From positions 185,129,970 through 185,193,969 of the forward strand of contig CM037880.1 of assembly GCA_021292165.1 (NCBI GenBank): a stretch of DNA of 64,000 nt, in the 5' to 3' direction. Under the pieces are notes generated by a model, which was not told the origin of the DNA, did not search any database, and saw only the letters and a program-made list of their open reading frames with translations. Below are positions 20,301-29,554 of this stretch, piece by piece; position 1 is the stretch's first letter, and each line of letters starts with the position of its first letter. The stretch is from Shinisaurus crocodilurus. Taxonomy: Eukaryota; Chordata; Lepidosauria; Squamata; Shinisauridae. Position numbers and translations under genes: made by a program.

Positions 20301-21159
20301 CAGTAATACCTCGGATTACGAGTAACCCGGTTTGCAAGCTACTCGTAAGACGAGGAAAATTTTAGTATAAATTTAAATTTGAAAGACGAGCAAGTCTCAC
20401 AACACGAGCCGCTGCCACTTTCAAATTTAAATTTATGCTACAAGCAGGTGGAGCTGCTGGTGGCCAGCTCCCCATCAGGGAGCCCCTGGGAGACGCGGCG
20501 CGGTGTGGCCGCTCGCTGGGCTTGCGCCTCCCATTGCTTTGCCGAGCCCCGTGGAGGCAAGATGCGGCCGCTCGCTCAGCTGGCGCCTCACGCTGCTGCG
20601 ACGCCTCCATACCCGGGAGGCTGCGCAGCAATGCGAGCCGCTCGCTGAGCGAGCGGCCACACTGTGCCTCGCCTACATGGGGCTCCTGGGAGCTGCTACT
20701 GCCGCTACCACCGCTCCCTACCTTTCCAAGCGGCGGCTCACCTCTCCACAGACCACGGCGAGCCGCCTGCACCGCCAGCGGTCCCGTCGCATCACATCCG
20801 GCCCCAGGAGTCGCGTCACTTCCGGGTTAGCTGCTCACTCTGCGGGCGCCTCGCACTGCCGTGCCACTTCCCTGCCTGGGAGCCGGCATGGCAGCGCGCG
20901 AGGCGCCAGCAGAGAGGCGAGCCGCCACTGGCAAAGGTAGGGAGCGGCAGGAGCAGCTCCACATGTCTCCCTGCCAGGGAGATGCAGCGCGGCCGCTCTC
21001 TCTGCGGGCGCCTCGGGCTGCCGGGCTGCTTCCCTGCCTGGCAGCCGGCATGGCAGCATACAAGGCGCCCACAGAGTGAGGTGAGGCGAAGCGAGGCGCG
21101 GCCGGGAGCCCGCACATCGAAGTGAGTTTCCCCATTAGAAATAATGGGAACTCCGGTTC
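20301..21159. mobile_element. Tigger-like end joined to a GC-rich tandem interior; right end missing
   Basis: It starts with TA then CAGTAATACCTCGGATTACG, a pogo/Tigger-type inverted terminus, and 'TACTCGTAAGACGAGG'. The A+T part contains an inverted pair (AAATTTAAATTTGAAAG at about 20370 against CTTTCAAATTTAAATTT at about 20419). From about 20460 the sequence becomes extremely GC-rich, with imperfect tandem units of about 161 bp: 'CTGCGGGCGCCTCG' at about 20838 and 20999, and 'CCGGCATGGCAGC' at about 20882 and 21043. 'CCATTAGAAATAATGGGAAC' (21133-21152) is Tigger-like near-end sequence, but no ...GGTATTACTG terminus follows. Overlapping open frames on both strands are GC artefacts. Confidence 0.65.
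20781..20826. repeat. Recurrent ETS/CRE-like palindromic module, locus 2
   Basis: GTCCCGTCGCATCACATCCG on the left and GGAGTCGCGTCACTTCCGGG on the right. It is a rearranged version of the module whose cleanest copies are at 21394-21437 and 32869-32914. Confidence 0.6.
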
Positions 21160-21230
21160 CACAACCATTTAATCACTGCTTTGCCGGCTCCCTGCCAGGG
21201 AGCCGGCAAAGCAGTGATTAAATGGTTGTG
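21160..21230. repeat. Perfect 71-bp palindrome
   Basis: Two 35-bp arms are exact reverse complements around a single central base at 21195 (arm starts CACAACCATTTAATCACTGC). Every pair from 21160/21230 to 21194/21196 was checked. It lies exactly where the Tigger-like right end should be. Confidence 0.95.
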
Positions 21231-21390
21231 AAACGAATCATCTTGCAGCCCCCTGCTCATTTCAGGCTCTTCTAGGGGTGTTAATCCTACCTTTGGGGGG
21301 GTGCTCGCCTTTGCTCGCCTTTTATCAGCGAGCACCCCTCCCAGAAGGCTCGAATCCCCATGTTGCTCGATCCGCCTTGCCAGCCGCGAA
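21231..21390. other. GC-rich spacer with a small hairpin
   Basis: It contains GGGTGCTCGCC (about 21300) and its inverted partner GCGAGCACCCC (about 21329), a stem of roughly ten pairs. It probably belongs to the neighbouring GC-rich element. Confidence 0.5.
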
Positions 21391-21608
21391 GGGTCCCATC
21401 GCGTCATTTCCGGCTGCCAGGAAGTGACGTGACGGGACTCCGCACTGCATTTTTGGCATAAAAACCAGCTGCAACCTAGCTTAAAACAGCTGTGATTTGC
21501 TATTTGTGGCCATTTTAAGCTAGGTTGCCCTGGTTTTTACACCAAAAACACAGTGTGGAGTCCCATCGCGTCACTTCCTGGCAGCCGGAAATGAAGCGAC
21601 GGGATCCC
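21391..21608. mobile_element. Long imperfect inverted repeat, 96-bp arms
   Basis: Left arm 21391-21486 and right arm 21513-21608 are inverted copies with scattered mismatches and a 26-bp spacer. Each arm starts with the module GTCCCATCGCGTCATTTCCGG...GAAGTGACGTGACGGGAC (21394-21437 on the left), itself palindromic, and continues through 'AAAAACCAG' and 'CAACCTAGCTTAAAA'. Part of the same arm occurs inside the hAT at 24327 (24514-24610). Confidence 0.85.
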
Positions 21609-21750
21609 ACACTGCCGGCGCGGCATGGAGCAATGGGATGAGCTGCAGCCAGGTAAGGCACGCAAGTCTCGAGGGGCCTGAAAGCGGGCTGAGCTTAGCG
21701 GGCCGATTTTGGCCTGCTTTCAGCCTCCTTGAGACTCTCGGATACATCCC
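21609..21750. mobile_element. Right end of a GC-rich element
   Basis: 'GTAAGGCACGCAAGTCTCG', 'GCGGGCCGATTTTGGCCTGC' and the end 'GGATACATCCCTA' align with the right part of 32741-33085 and with 8560-8640. The element may start left of 21391. Confidence 0.6.
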
Positions 21751-21769
21751 TACATAGCTGGTTGCACTC

Positions 21770-22069
21770 GCAAATCAGTACAGCTGGTTAATTAAGTCAG
21801 CGTGTTGTTTTTAAGGGAGGCCCCACACTGTTGCTTCCATTTGAAATTTAGCTGCTCACATCTGATCCTATGCCATTCAGAGGGATGGACTGTCTCAGGC
21901 TTTGATTCCTGCATTTGGGGGAGTTCAGGAATGGCACAGGAGGGGCCAGGTTGCTCTTCTAATTGCTCCTGGGGAAGGCTGTCAGCCAAAGCCTCCAGTT
22001 CCTCGCCTGGCTCTGGCTGGAGCCCGTAGTGCTGGTAGGATATGACACCAGACACATCACCATCCTGGT
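21770..22069 (-). other. Open frame of possible retroelement origin
   Basis: A minus-strand frame (21792-22139) contains an acidic, proline/glutamine-rich run (EPGEELEALADSLPQEQLEE) of the kind found at the ends of LTR-element polyproteins. It has a stylistic resemblance to the frame at 60760-61087. There is no catalytic domain, and the frame runs into the CR1 3' region, so the N-terminal part is certainly unrelated. Confidence 0.25.
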
Positions 22070-23760
22070 CACTCTTCTCTGAACACACTCCAGTTTCAAT
22101 ACCATTCATTCTTAAAATGTGGCACCCAGAACTAGGCACAGTACACCAAATGTAGGTCTAACACAAAATAGAGCAGAGTTGCTATTTCCCATGACCTGGG
22201 ACGGTGTAACCTTGAATGAGAGAATGACAGTGTAGCCCTGTTCCAGTCATTCTCAATCTGTGCAGAGCCAACGTGTGAGGAGAGGAAGTGCTCTAGCCCC
22301 TCCCCCTCCTCATGCGTTTCCATGGCTCTGGACTCATGGAGGGTGATGGTTTGAAGAGGAGAGCTCCTGTCCTGTATCCATAGAGACTCTCCATATGATT
22401 AAGAATCCACTTCTGTTAATGCAGCCTAATGCACGTAGGCCCTTTTCATATGTCCTGCTGCCAAGCCAGGTCTCTCCCTGTCAGGCTGAATGGTATGTAC
22501 TTTCCTGGATCCACCTTTTATCCCCTTCTTGAAGATGTAGACAGCATTTGCCCGTTTTCAGATTTCCAGCACCTCACCTGTTCTCCAAGAATTCTTGAAG
22601 ATTACAGATAGTGGCTCTGAAATAGCATGTGCAAGCTCCTCCAGCACCCAGGAATATCATTCACCTGGCCCTGGAAACTTGAACTAATTTAAAGTAGCTA
22701 GGTGTTCTCCAACCATCTCCTTACCTAAGCCCCTCCTTATCTAATTTGTTCTATTTGCCCCAGGTTGAACACAACAAGCCCCCTTGTGGGAGAAGGCTGA
22801 GGCGAAATAGGAGCTGAATAGTTCCTGCTTCTCTCCATCACCTGTCAGGAATTTACCATCTTCGCTTAACAGCAGACATTCCCCTTCTTTGATCTTCTTG
22901 CTCCTAACATAGCCAAAGAAGCCCCCCCCTTTTTTTATTGTTTTTAGAATCCCTCGCAAGCCTCAGCTCATTTTGAGCCTTAGTGTTCTTAACTCTATCC
23001 TTACAGGTTCAAGCTACTCTATTGTACTGCTCCCCTTGGTTATATGTCCCTTGTGTGTCGTGTCTGTTCAGATTGTAAGCCTGCGGGCAGGGACTGTCTT
23101 GTTAATTGTTGTAAACCGCCCAGAGAGCTTCAGCTATTGGGCGGTATAAAAATGAAATAAATAAATGAATGAATAAATGTCCCTCCTTCCATCTCCTATA
23201 TATGTCCCTTTTGCATCCCAGCTTGTCAGAGAGCTTCCTTTGCAGTCAGACTAGCTTCTTTAAATGCCCGCTGTTTATCCTTCTCGTGGGCATAATTTAT
23301 GCTTGTGCCTTCAGTATTTCAGTTTTCAGGATCTCCCATCCCTCTCGAACTCATTTTTTTTCCCTTCAGAATTTCTAGCCATTGGATCCTACTCAACTTT
23401 TTTCTGTGCTTTTTGAAATTGGCTCTCCTAAAGTCCAAGTTACACATCTAATTAAGATCAGTTTTCACAGCCCTCACTATCACAAATTCCAAGATGATAT
23501 GGCCTCTTTCCTGCCACTTTCACTTCATCGACCAGTTCTTCCCTGTTGGTCAGGATTAAGTCCAGGGCATTCCCTTGTTCCTTCTTCCACATTCTGAGAG
23601 ATGAGGTTGTTAGCAAGAAAAGTCAAAAAATTATTGGATTTTCAGTTTTTAACAAAGTTAGACTCCCATGGAAGTCAGGATAGTTGAAATCCCCATTACT
23701 ACTATGGCTCACTGCTGTGAATGTTTTGTCATCTGTTTGACAGAGCAAATTTCTCACCCA
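22070..23760 (-). pseudogene. CR1-like LINE remnant, minus strand, broken into pieces
   Basis: Read from high to low coordinates. An endonuclease-like part shows VVMG-(D/I)-type and 'LDFRRANF' motifs (about 23740-23200). The linker GYVRSKKIKEGECLLLSEDG and ELFSSYFASAF follow (22960-22780). Then come reverse transcriptase block residues such as VLEELAHAISEPLSVIFKNS and ANAVYIFKKG (22660-22500), and finally the CR1-type 3' part with 'TGTGGCACCCAGAACTAGGC' (22120-22140, plus-strand reading) near 22070-22200. The catalytic YADD region is deleted between 22430 and 22200, and many stops and frameshifts are present. Confidence 0.8.
23007..23178 (+). mobile_element. LINE 3'-tail-type insertion within the CR1 remnant
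   Basis: 'GATTGTAAGCCTGCGGGCAG', 'TGTAAACCGCCCAGAGAGC' and 'GGGCGGTATAAAAATG' plus an AAATA/AATGA tail. The same tail type ends the L2-like LINE at about 19915-19985 and the scrap at 32120-32190. It interrupts the CR1 reading on the opposite strand. Confidence 0.65.
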
Positions 23761-23819
23761 TCTCTAGCCCTGACAAGAGTAGAACTGAAACCGAGAAACA
23801 CTGGCTGATCCTGAATGGT

Positions 23820-24240
23820 AGGATAGTAGAAATTTGTTCTGCTAAGGTTTCTTTTTATGGATTTACCCAGTGTGTACCTCCAAAACTTTTCATCAAGCTC
23901 AGTGGAGATGTATTCAGAAATCTGAATTTTTGTGAACTTTCCAATTTAATTCATTTAGAGGAAAATGTGCATATTAGGGGAAACTTGTCACAAAATGTGT
24001 ATACTTGAGGAAAGTGCACACAAAACAGTATTTCAGCAATGCAAATTACATGGAAAAATAATACATATGTTAAAGATGCATACACAAATTATGTACATTA
24101 ATGCGTACATTACAAAAATGTGTACAGATTTCTATTAAAAAATATTGCAAGCTCGTGCGGAAATGGGACAGAGTTAGCTTATCCCCAAAAAACTGACAAT
24201 CTCAGTGAGGCTGGGATTGACAGATCTATCCTTATTGCTT
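23820..24240. mobile_element. AT-rich MITE with degenerate internal tandem units
   Basis: Repeated words of the type AATGTGTACATTAGGGGAAA recur with variation at about 23955-24130, and the right end reads ATTGACAGATCTATCC. Related interiors lie at 34690-35090 and 39691-40166. A 'TTTCTCACCCATCTCTAG' end (23751) may be its other terminus. Confidence 0.55.
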
Positions 24241-24326
24241 TGGTGGGCGCAGTGGCTCCAGGGTGCCTCTGGAGTAGTATGATACAGGGCAGGGAAGATA
24301 TGGATCGTCAGTGCCTCCATTATATG

Positions 24327-25065
24327 CAGGACCGGTGCAGGGCAGTTTGGCACCCTAGGCGAAATAAAATTTGCACCCCCCCTCTCATGCCGTGGGGGGG
24401 GGCTCCGGAGCAAAGCAGCCCTGCTCTGCAAACACCCCCCCTGCGCGCCGCCGCCGCCACCACCACCACCTACCTACCTTCCCCCGCCCTGGCTGCTGCC
24501 GCCGCCTCCGAAGAGGAAGTGACGTGACGGGACCCCCGCGCTCTGTTTTTTGCCGGGGAAACCAGGGTAACAGGGCTTAAACAGCCTCCTCCCGCCAAAA
24601 CAACGCGGGCAAGGCTCCGGAAGCGACGCTGAGAAGGTAGGTAGCGGGGGGAGGCGCGGGGGAGGGGGGCGGCTTCGGCGGCTTTGGCGGGCGGGGGAGG
24701 CGCGGCGGTGGCTTCGGCGGGCGGGGGGGCGCAGCGGCGGCTTCGGCGGCTTCGGCAGGTGGGGGAGGTGCGGCAGCAGCTTCGGCGGGTGGGGGAGGCG
24801 CTTCAGCGGCTTTGGCGGGCGGGGGAGGTGCGGCGGCGGCTTTGGCGGCTTCGGCGGGCGGGGGAGGCGCTTCAGCGACTTCGGCGGGCGGGGGAGGTGC
24901 GGCGGCGGTGGCGGCGGCTTCAGCGGGCGGGCGGGGCGGCGGGGGAGGAGGCCCAGCAGGGGCGGTGGGGCGCCAGCAGCGAAGAGGAGCGCAGCGTTTC
25001 TGCGCCCTCTTCAGCCACGCGCCCTAGGCAACCGCCTAGTTTGCCTAGCGGTAGCGCCGGCCCTG
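24327..25065. mobile_element. 739-bp hAT with GC-rich cargo and exact 8-bp target duplication
   Basis: It is flanked by ATTATATG on both sides (24319-24326 and 25066-25073). The termini are CAGGACCGGTGCAGGGCAG and, read inwards from the right, CAGGGCCGGCGCTACCGC; the subterminal 'CACCCTAGGCGAAATAAAAT' and 'GCCCTAGGCAACCGCC' are partly complementary. Inside are the GC module GGAAGTGACGTGACGGGAC (24515-24533), part of the 21391-type arm, and a G-rich minisatellite (24640-24955). It has no transposase. Long open frames here are low-complexity Gly/Ala/Arg reads of the minisatellite. Confidence 0.95.
24640..24955 (+). repeat. G-rich minisatellite inside the hAT
   Basis: About ten or more variable copies of a unit like GGCTTCGGCGGGCGGGGGAG with GCGC/GCTTCAGC spacers. 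Each unit carries two or more G-runs, so the plus strand could form G-quadruplexes; the copy number is likely to be polymorphic. Confidence 0.85.
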
Positions 25066-25073
25066 ATTATATG

Positions 25074-25483
25074 CCATTATAGCATTTTCAGCCACAGTAG
25101 TTCCAGCATAATCCTGAATGAGCCTTAGTGTATGATAACTCAAAAAGTAAAGTGGAACAGTCCCATATTGCCAAAAAATAGACTGTGACTTTAGCATGAG
25201 CTACTATTTGGTAGGCCTGTGCTGAACATTGACCAGTTTTGATTTTGTGGCATAAAGACAGTGCTTTTGGCAGTGGTGGGGGTGGGTGGGAATGGAATAA
25301 TGATCACTGAAACCTTTCCCCTTACATCCCTCCTGCTCATCTCACCTTGCTCACTAGTTGTTTGCTGGCTATTCATTCTCCAGTTGGCTACTCTTTGTTG
25401 CTTCTTCCCACTCCTTAAATTGGACCTTCTTCCTGATCACAGCCAGTTGGGGGTAATCTAGTGAGTCCGAGGACATGACAATA
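25074..25483. other. Unclassified non-coding sequence
   Basis: No repeat ends or exon recognised. Confidence 0.4.
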
Positions 25484-25728
25484 TTTATGTATTTATTTAA
25501 GAGATTTCTACCTCATTTGTCAATTTGTCCAAATTCCCAGTATGGCTTCAACATTAAGGACAAAAATACACAATTTTAAAACATCAAAACCAGAACAACA
25601 ACAAGCATTAGGATAACGTAAGATCAATAAAAGCCAGAGAAGAACTTGAGAATGGCATAAACAAAAACACAGCTAATTTAAAAGCATGGGTAAATGACAT
25701 GAGATTACCCAGAAGCCTAAAGGTGGTA

Positions 25729-25979
25729 CAGTCATGCCTTGGATTGAGAGCATAATTCGTTCCGGAAACGTGCTTGTAATCCAAAACACTCTTATATCAA
25801 AATGAAATCCCCCCAAAAAAAATTTGTACAGAGATTTTTAATTTAAGCCGTACTACAGTACTTGTATTGCAAGACGTCGGTTGTATATCAAGTCAAATTT
25901 TTTAAAATAAATATTTAAAAAATTGCTTGTCTTGCAAAACGCTCTCAAACCAAGTTACTTGCAATCCAAGGTATTACTG
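25729..25979. mobile_element. Tigger-type MITE with TA duplication
   Basis: 251 bp between TA dinucleotides (25727-25728 and 25980-25981). The inverted ends are CAGTCATGCCTTGGATTGAG and, inwards from the right, CAGTAATACCTTGGATTGCA. CAG...CTG termini with TA targets are typical of pogo/Tigger elements. Non-coding. Confidence 0.92.
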
Positions 25980-26199
25980 TACTAGGTGAACATTCTTGGG
26001 GAAGGTCTTTCATAACAAGGAAACCACAACAGAAGAGGCCATATGCCTGCCAGAAAGGGGCCATAATTAACAATGGCATTTTTTAGTAGCTAAATGGATC
26101 CTGAGAAGTCCATTCTGAACTATGAGAGATGGGCCAAGGAAATAGTTTAACAGGCAGCCTCAATACTTGCCATTCATGCAGTGGTAAAACCTGGATATA

Positions 26200-26758
26200 G
26201 GGAGTTGTAAAAGCGTATTGGATTTTTGGAATAAAATTTTTGTAGAAATTTCAGAAATTATTGGTATTAATGTGGAGGTCTGTCCAAAATTAGCATTGTT
26301 ATCAATAACGGAGAAACTTCTGTGCTCACAAGAGAAAAAGGAACTAGTTGTAAGTTTATTAGCGGCAGGGAGATTACTGATAGCAAGGAATTGGAAAGTT
26401 CAATACCAGTACTTAATAATAGATTGGTATAAAGAGGTTTGGGATATTGCTTTAAATGATAAACTAACATGTAGTATTAAATGTAAAAGGGGACAATTAA
26501 AGAAAAATAATTTTAAGGAAATATGGGGGTCATTTTTAGATTATGTTTTAGTAAAGGGGAAAGGGAGTAAGCCATGTCATGATATGATGTATTTTTGGAA
26601 TATAGATTAATAATGGATTATGTGGATAGAATTGGTTTTGGCCCCGGGGTGACGGGTGCACTTGGAGTTTATGATTTGTAGGTTTATGTTGTTTTTTTTG
26701 TATGTGTGTTCTTTTAAAAAAATATAAATAAAAATTTAAAAAAACAACAAAGAAAAAA
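26200..26758 (+). mobile_element. 5'-truncated L1 with 14-bp target duplication
   Basis: AAAACCTGGATATA occurs at 26186-26199 and again after the poly(A) tract at 26759-26772. The body encodes an L1 ORF2 C-terminal segment of about 130 codons (26218-26610): CPKLALLSI, LLAAGRLLIARNWK, WYKEVWDIALNDKLT. It ends with a 3' UTR and an A-rich tail (26716-26760). The frame is intact over the fragment, which suggests a fairly recent insertion, but the reverse transcriptase core was never copied. Confidence 0.92.
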
Positions 26759-26835
26759 AAAACCTGGATATATCTGAGAAAATCTGGGATGGATTCCTGG
26801 AGCTTTATTTAAAATAGATGCTTTTTGAATCACAC

Positions 26836-27124
26836 TAGAGCCATTTGAGAGCCATTTCAGTGATTTTTTCAGTTTTAAGCCAGGAGCAAAGAATATAAAC
26901 TATGTTAAATATATATATTATGTGTGGGCTTTTGCTTTTGTTCATTTTGTGGTTTGTGTCCCCACTCTTCTTTTTCTTATAGGGATGATGGGAGGGACGA
27001 GGTGCCGAAAGAAAGCCTAATGGTGGGGGCATTGGGGAGGGAAGGAAAGGAAAGGGAAAATGGGACTCTTTGTATGTGTTTACATTGAAAAAAAATATTT
27101 CAATAAAATGTTAAGAAGAAAAAA
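26836..27124 (+). mobile_element. Possible second retroposed 3' end
   Basis: An A-rich end 'CATTGAAAAAAAATATTTC' followed by AATAAAATG and AAGAAGAAAAAAG (about 27085-27128) looks like an L1-type tail. It sits inside the same L2-like copy. The duplication was not found and the start is uncertain. Confidence 0.35.
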
Positions 27125-27400
27125 GAAAAATCATCTAATATATGAAGATGGGGGCACATGAAGAAAGGCCTTTGATAAAGATCTCAATGACTGAGCAGGC
27201 TTATACGTAGCCAATAAGATTTGGCTATATGATAATGTCTTGAAGCCAATTCAAAGTAAGGGCAATGCTTTCTATTGCCTAAATTAAGACATAAGGCATT
27301 GCACAGAATGTTTCAGGGACACAACTGTAGTAACACAAATTATATGCAATGGACCAGTATTATTCTGAACCCCCTCATACTGTGCTTAAAATGAGGGTCC

Positions 27401-28145
27401 AGATAGCAACATTCTGCTTTCATTCCTAATGGGCAATCCATCATCCTCACTCTACACTTCAGACCAGCCATCATCTGATCTCTATTCCTCACAGCCAGCC
27501 CTTTCAAAGAGTTGAAGGAGCACTTCTAGACAAATTTTGTAACTGTAGTGTTGTAGAAATTTATGCCAGAATAACTTTGCAAGAGTTCAGCTTCTTCCAC
27601 TCTCAAACTATCTACTTCTATCTCTGTGTGAATTTTAAGGCTTAGAAGTCCTATTTCACCCCATTATAAATGCCTGTCACAATGAGAGGCTGGTGGATCT
27701 CCTCTATTACATAGCTAATTCATGTGAGGAGGTTCTGTATCTAACACAAGAACTCTTAATTTGTACTACATGGCTAGTGAGTGACATACTACAGCCAGTC
27801 CTAATTATATTTATTCAGTAGGAAGTCCAATTTATTTTAGAATTTACTTCCAAGTAAGTATTTCTAGGATTGCAGCCAAACAATCACCTGAGGCATTGCT
27901 CCTGATGGCAGAAATCTGCTCTAGTAATGAATCTCCACAGTGACTGCTTGAAATCAGTCTGAATTATTATCCTCTATTCAGACATGCGTACTTGCCATTC
28001 AGTGACTGCATCATCAAATGATTACTTGTGTGTGTGAATGAGCCCATCACATATCAAATACTACAGAAAGAGCTTTCATGTCACTTCACAGCACATCAAA
28101 ATGTGATACTATTCAAGGAAGGCAGTTCATCCGCAAGATACTGAG
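27401..28145. other. Unclassified; one decayed MITE-like stretch
   Basis: About 27795-27880 ('CAGTCCTAATTATATTTATTC...TTACTTCCAAGTAAG...TAGGATTGCAGCC', shortened) resembles the GCAATCCTA-ended MITE family. Nothing else recognised. Confidence 0.35.
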
Positions 28146-28149
28146 TGCT

Positions 28150-28330
28150 GAGTAGGGATGGACAAATCTGTTAGTTTCACTTTAGGTTTTTTTTCCATTT
28201 TACAGTTTCAAGTTCTTTCCATCCTGAATATGAAGAAATGTGTGAATTCTGGTAAATTCTTATAATAATAAAAAACTGAAACAAAATTTTCTAGTGTCAT
28301 GTATTGAAGGGATGTGTGAACTGACCCAGT
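28150..28330. mobile_element. Decayed hAT-like MITE fragment
   Basis: It begins GTAGGGATGGACAAATCTG, the type of end seen at 39691 and 40166. The right end was not resolved. Confidence 0.4.
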
Positions 28331-28360
28331 TACCTTTCAGTTCAAGGTACTTGGGGAGAT

Positions 28361-28383
28361 GAGAGAGAGAGAGAGAGAGAGAG
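28361..28383. repeat. (GA)n microsatellite
   Basis: Uninterrupted GA units, about eleven. Confidence 0.95.
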
Positions 28384-28447
28384 TCCAGTAATACACTGGC
28401 CCTAAAGATTGTTAATCCAAGTCCTGATCAATAATCATGCAAGGTTG

Positions 28448-28975
28448 TATTATTTATTATTTTATTTACAGTATTTGTATACCGCTCCATATCTAGGCAG
28501 ATTCCAGAGCAGTGAACAATAAAGAGATAAAAGAATAAAGACAATACATTAAAAACAGGATATTAAAACTGTGGCTGGTTAGCAAGGAAGGCTTCCTGAA
28601 ATAAAGAAGTCTTCCGCAGGTGCTGAAAACAACACAGTGTTGGAGCCTGCCTGACCTCCAGAGGCAGGGAGTTCCATAGAAATTGAGCTGCCACATTCAA
28701 GGTTCTTCTCCTGGTGGACTCCAGTTGGGCCATAGGTCCATGTGGAACCACCAGGAGAATGTCCTCCAATGACCTCAGTGACTGGGCAGGCTGGCAAGAC
28801 AGAAGGCGCTCTCTCAGGTATCCTGGTCCAAAGTTGTTTCAGGCTTTGTATACTAGTACAGAACCTTAAACCTGGCCTGGTAGCGAATAGGCAGCCACAG
28901 TGCAGTTCCATCAGCAAAGGAGTTACATGCTGAAAAGGGGTAGCCCCGATAATAGCTGAGCTGCTGTATTGAACC
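28448..28975 (-). mobile_element. L2-like LINE 3' part (family B), minus strand
   Basis: The tail TTTATTTACAGTATTTGTATACCGCTCC (20 bases compared with the copy at 8801) lies at the low end. The minus strand then encodes LPACPVTEVIGGHSPGGSTW, GPTGVHQEKNLECGSSI, LPASGGQAGSNTVLFSA, about 110 codons of ORF2 C-terminus in one open frame (28579-28917). The 5' truncation removes the catalytic domains. Confidence 0.75.
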
Positions 28976-28983
28976 TAACATAT

Positions 28984-29546
28984 CAGTGGTGTAGCTAGGT
29001 CTGGGCCTTGGGGCCAAAGTTCTGGGCCCTACAGCTTAGTGGGGCCCCAAAATGACCATCTAGAGCAGGGCTTTCCAACCTTGGGTCCCCAGATGTTGCT
29101 GGCCTACAGCTCCCAGCATACCCAGCCAGCATGGCTAATGGCAAGGGATTCTGGGAGATGTAGTCCAGCTAACATCTGGGGACCCAAGGTTGGAGAGCCC
29201 TGCTCTAGAGAGAAGCAGGCTCATGGGGGACCCCCCCCCCTCCATTTTATTCCTGTAGTCCTGATGGTGCTATGATTTAAGTGAGTTCAAAATGCAAAAC
29301 TGCACATGCATGCTCATTGTGTTTATTATTTTTAAGATCATGACTGGCAAACAGTTTTGCTGGTGTTCTATCACATGAGGAATGTAGAAGCAGTTGTAAA
29401 GCATGGAATGACAGTTGGAGGGGAGGAATGAGAAATGTTAGCTGTGTACTTCACCAGTGAAGTAATACACATGGCCATTTTAAGGCCCGCCCGCCCCCGA
29501 TAAGACCATTAAGTCCAGGATCTAAAATCACCTAGCTGCACTACTG
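28984..29546. mobile_element. hAT-like element with a foldback nested inside
   Basis: Left end CAGTGGTGTAGCTAGGTCTG; right end, read inwards, CAGTAGTGCAGCTAGGTGAT. The 563-bp span includes a 137-bp foldback (29066-29202). The flanks TAACATAT and TGACAAGT share only five of eight bases, so the duplication has decayed. Non-coding. Confidence 0.75.
29066..29202. mobile_element. Foldback hAT MITE, nested
   Basis: Inverted arms from CAGGGCTTTCCAACCTTGGG to the matching right end, same family as 3809-3943 but with mismatches. The duplication is (A/C)TCTAGAG (29058-29065 against 29203-29210, seven of eight). Confidence 0.9.
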
Positions 29547-29554
29547 TGACAAGT

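Larger units (their letters stand above)
25484..27400 (-). mobile_element. L2-like LINE 3' part, minus strand, split by younger insertions
   Basis: The tail (TATTTATGTATTTATTTAAG) is at 25484. Body pieces are at 25500-25728, 25980-26199, 26773-26835 and about 27125-27400 ('GATCTCAATGACTGAGCAGG', comparable with 'GACCTCAGTGACTGGGCAGG' at 28770). A Tigger MITE (25729-25979) and an L1 (26200-26758) interrupt it. Confidence 0.6.

Noticed and set aside
20360..21170. Many overlapping open frames of 60-150 codons on both strands
   Set aside because: High GC content removes stop codons on all frames; the sequence is an imperfect tandem repeat inside a transposon, and no frame is favoured.
24684..25082. 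Gly/Ala/Arg-rich frame of 132 codons
   Set aside because: It is a reading of the G-rich minisatellite inside the bounded hAT.
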